From Candidatus Atribacteria bacterium 4572_76 (GTDB lineage: Bacteria > Atribacterota > Phoenicimicrobiia > Phoenicimicrobiales > Phoenicimicrobiaceae), in NCBI GenBank assembly GCA_002084865.1, contig NBMG01000023.1, positions 1-14,236 of the forward strand: 14,236 nucleotides of DNA, written 5' to 3'. The translations under genes were made by a program, and so were the position numbers. The first letter of the stretch is position 1; each line of letters opens with the position of its first letter. Below are positions 13,036 through 14,236 of the stretch, piece by piece. A model generated the notes under the pieces. The model ran no database searches. It was not told the DNA's origin and saw only the letters and a program-made list of their open reading frames with translations.

Positions 13036-14236
13036 ATGAAAATAATAAATAGACTTAACCTTATCATTGTAATCTTATTTATTGCGGTAACAATTCTCTT
13101 TGCGGTCATTTTAACTAATTCAAATACGATAACCAAAGAAAATAGAACACATCTATTGTTTCACGAAATATACAAAGGTGTAACAGAACTTGATCTTATT
13201 AAATATGATTATTTGTTACACCATGAAAAACGAATGGAACAGCAATGGAATATGAAATATAAATCACTGATGAATTTAATTAATGCAGCAGAAAAAGAAG
13301 AAGCAGTAAAATCAATAAAAGCAGATTTAGTTGTTTTTGGTAATAAATTTTCACAGGTAATCGAAAATTACGAAAAAAAACAAAAGTTAATTCAGGAAGA
13401 AGCTTCCGAGAGGGAGATTAATTCAGCTCTACTGATAGAAAAAGAGTTAGTAACTCAGTTATTAATAAAATCTCACTCGATATTCTCTGAATGCGCATTA
13501 CTGGCAGAAAATGCACATAATAGAGCGGTGAAAATTAGTAAACTTTCTACAATTATAACTTTTATGATAATGATTTTTTTTATTTTGAGCATAATAATCT
13601 TATTGTTTCTTGTTTCTAGAAGCATCTCAAAACCATTGAATAAACTAAAACAAGGAATTGAGATAGTGAGTAAAGGAAATTTTGAACATCAGATTGAAAT
13701 TGTAAGCAAGGATGAGCTTGGTGATTTTGCCTCTGCTTTTAATCAGGCGATAGTTAGCTTAAAAGAAGCTACTGCATCTCGAGACGAACTAAATAAAGAA
13801 ATAGTCGAACGTAAAAAATTGGAAGAAAAATTAAAAAAACTTGCCCATTTTGACGCCCTTACCGGATGTTGTAGTAGAGGTTATGGTCTAAGCCTGCTTG
13901 AACAGCAGATTAAAAATGCTAAAAGAAAGAAGACTCCCATCCTTTTACTCTACCTTGATGTAGATAATTTTAAATATATTAATGATACCTTTGGGCATCA
14001 AGAAGGGGATAAGGTCTTAAAAGAAGCAGTTAAACTCTTTAAATCTACTCTAAGAGAAGTGGATATCATTTGCCGTCTTGGAGGAGATGAATTCCTGCTC
14101 ATCTTCCCGGAAAACTCTCCCGATGAGATTCCCATAATTAAAAAAAGATTAAATAAAAATTTAGAGAAGCTAAACCAGACCCTAAATCGACCTTGTAAAA
14201 TAGATTTCAGTATCGGTTTTTCTGTGTACGACCCGG
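13036..14236 (+). CDS. Membrane diguanylate cyclase with HAMP and GGDEF domains (3' partial)
   Basis: The frame is open from the ATG at 13036 to the window end (400 residues visible). Span 1 is at about residues 8-27. A helical, mostly hydrophilic extracytoplasmic region follows (28-170, coiled-coil-like around 112-145). Span 2 is at about 171-193, then a HAMP linker (about 192-245) with SKPLNKLKQGI and DELGDFASAFN, and a GGDEF domain from about 267. The catalytic GGDEF motif is intact at 349-353. REVD at 340-343, five residues before it, is a complete RxxD inhibitory site, so feedback inhibition by c-di-GMP is expected. LDVDNFKYINDTFGHQEGD is the normal metal/GTP-binding segment. DALTGCCSRG deviates slightly from the usual DxLTGLxNR. 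Its weak ribosome site (AAGGA, 13020-13024) and 20-base gap link it to the upstream binding protein. It should make c-di-GMP from two GTP; whether an EAL domain follows is unknown. Confidence 0.92.
   Translation, partial: MKIINRLNLIIVILFIAVTILFAVILTNSNTITKENRTHLLFHEIYKGVTELDLIKYDYLLHHEKRMEQQWNMKYKSLMNLINAAEKEEAVKSIKADLVVFGNKFSQVIENYEKKQKLIQEEASEREINSALLIEKELVTQLLIKSHSIFSECALLAENAHNRAVKISKLSTIITFMIMIFFILSIIILLFLVSRSISKPLNKLKQGIEIVSKGNFEHQIEIVSKDELGDFASAFNQAIVSLKEATASRDELNKEIVERKKLEEKLKKLAHFDALTGCCSRGYGLSLLEQQIKNAKRKKTPILLLYLDVDNFKYINDTFGHQEGDKVLKEAVKLFKSTLREVDIICRLGGDEFLLIFPENSPDEIPIIKKRLNKNLEKLNQTLNRPCKIDFSIGFSVYDP

Noticed and set aside
1..14236. CRISPR arrays, tRNA or rRNA genes, transposase genes, phage attachment sites
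   Set aside because: No regularly spaced repeats, no cloverleaf or rRNA-like stretches, and no transposase or integrase motifs were seen on either strand by eye.

Overview
The window looks like a piece of an AT-rich (low-GC by eye) genome from an anaerobic, probably diderm, sugar-fermenting bacterium. A glycyl radical enzyme, which is oxygen-sensitive, and its radical-SAM activase point to anaerobiosis. A sugar-binding protein with a signal-peptidase-I-type leader and no lipobox points to a periplasm. Several proteins recall Thermus, Thermotogota or Atribacterota-like sequences, but this is from memory and the phylum is not established.

Region 1 (1-4722) is sugar handling. It holds the tail of a fucose-isomerase-like protein, a class I mannose-6-phosphate-isomerase-like cupin, a 246-bp regulatory gap with a candidate promoter and A/T-rich palindromes, and a three-gene sugar ABC importer. 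The importer has a binding protein of the Thermus glucose/mannose type and two permeases, but no ATPase gene here. A strong hairpin separates the binding-protein gene from the permeases.

Region 2 (4892-9419) holds a xylulokinase-like FGGY kinase followed after one base by a glycyl radical enzyme gene. A PflA-type activase gene faces it from the opposite strand, with overlapping stop codons. The radical enzyme has a dehydratase-like cysteine loop (GCQEP) and an atypical glycine loop (RIHGQYG). It is split by a +1 frame change, at a point where roughly 70-80 residues expected in the family are absent.

Region 3 (9638-11908) holds a Gfo/Idh/MocA oxidoreductase gene broken in a very similar way (about 60 residues missing, again a +1 frame change), an HD-domain hydrolase gene without its N-terminus, a 43-bp near-perfect palindrome over the HD stop codon, and an intact histidine-phosphatase gene. 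Three comparable lesions within about 3.7 kb, beside apparently intact genes, are the main anomaly. They reflect either clustered gene decay or assembly error.

Region 4 (12005-end) pairs an orphan NMT1/TauA-type binding protein, apparently held by an N-terminal membrane anchor, with a membrane-bound diguanylate cyclase cut by the window end. Neither permease nor ATPase is adjacent, so a ligand-sensing, c-di-GMP-producing pair is more likely than a transporter.

As a working model, regions 1-3 serve uptake, isomerisation, phosphorylation or oxidation, and radical-based cleavage or dehydration of a sugar or polyol. The actual substrate cannot be read from the sequence.
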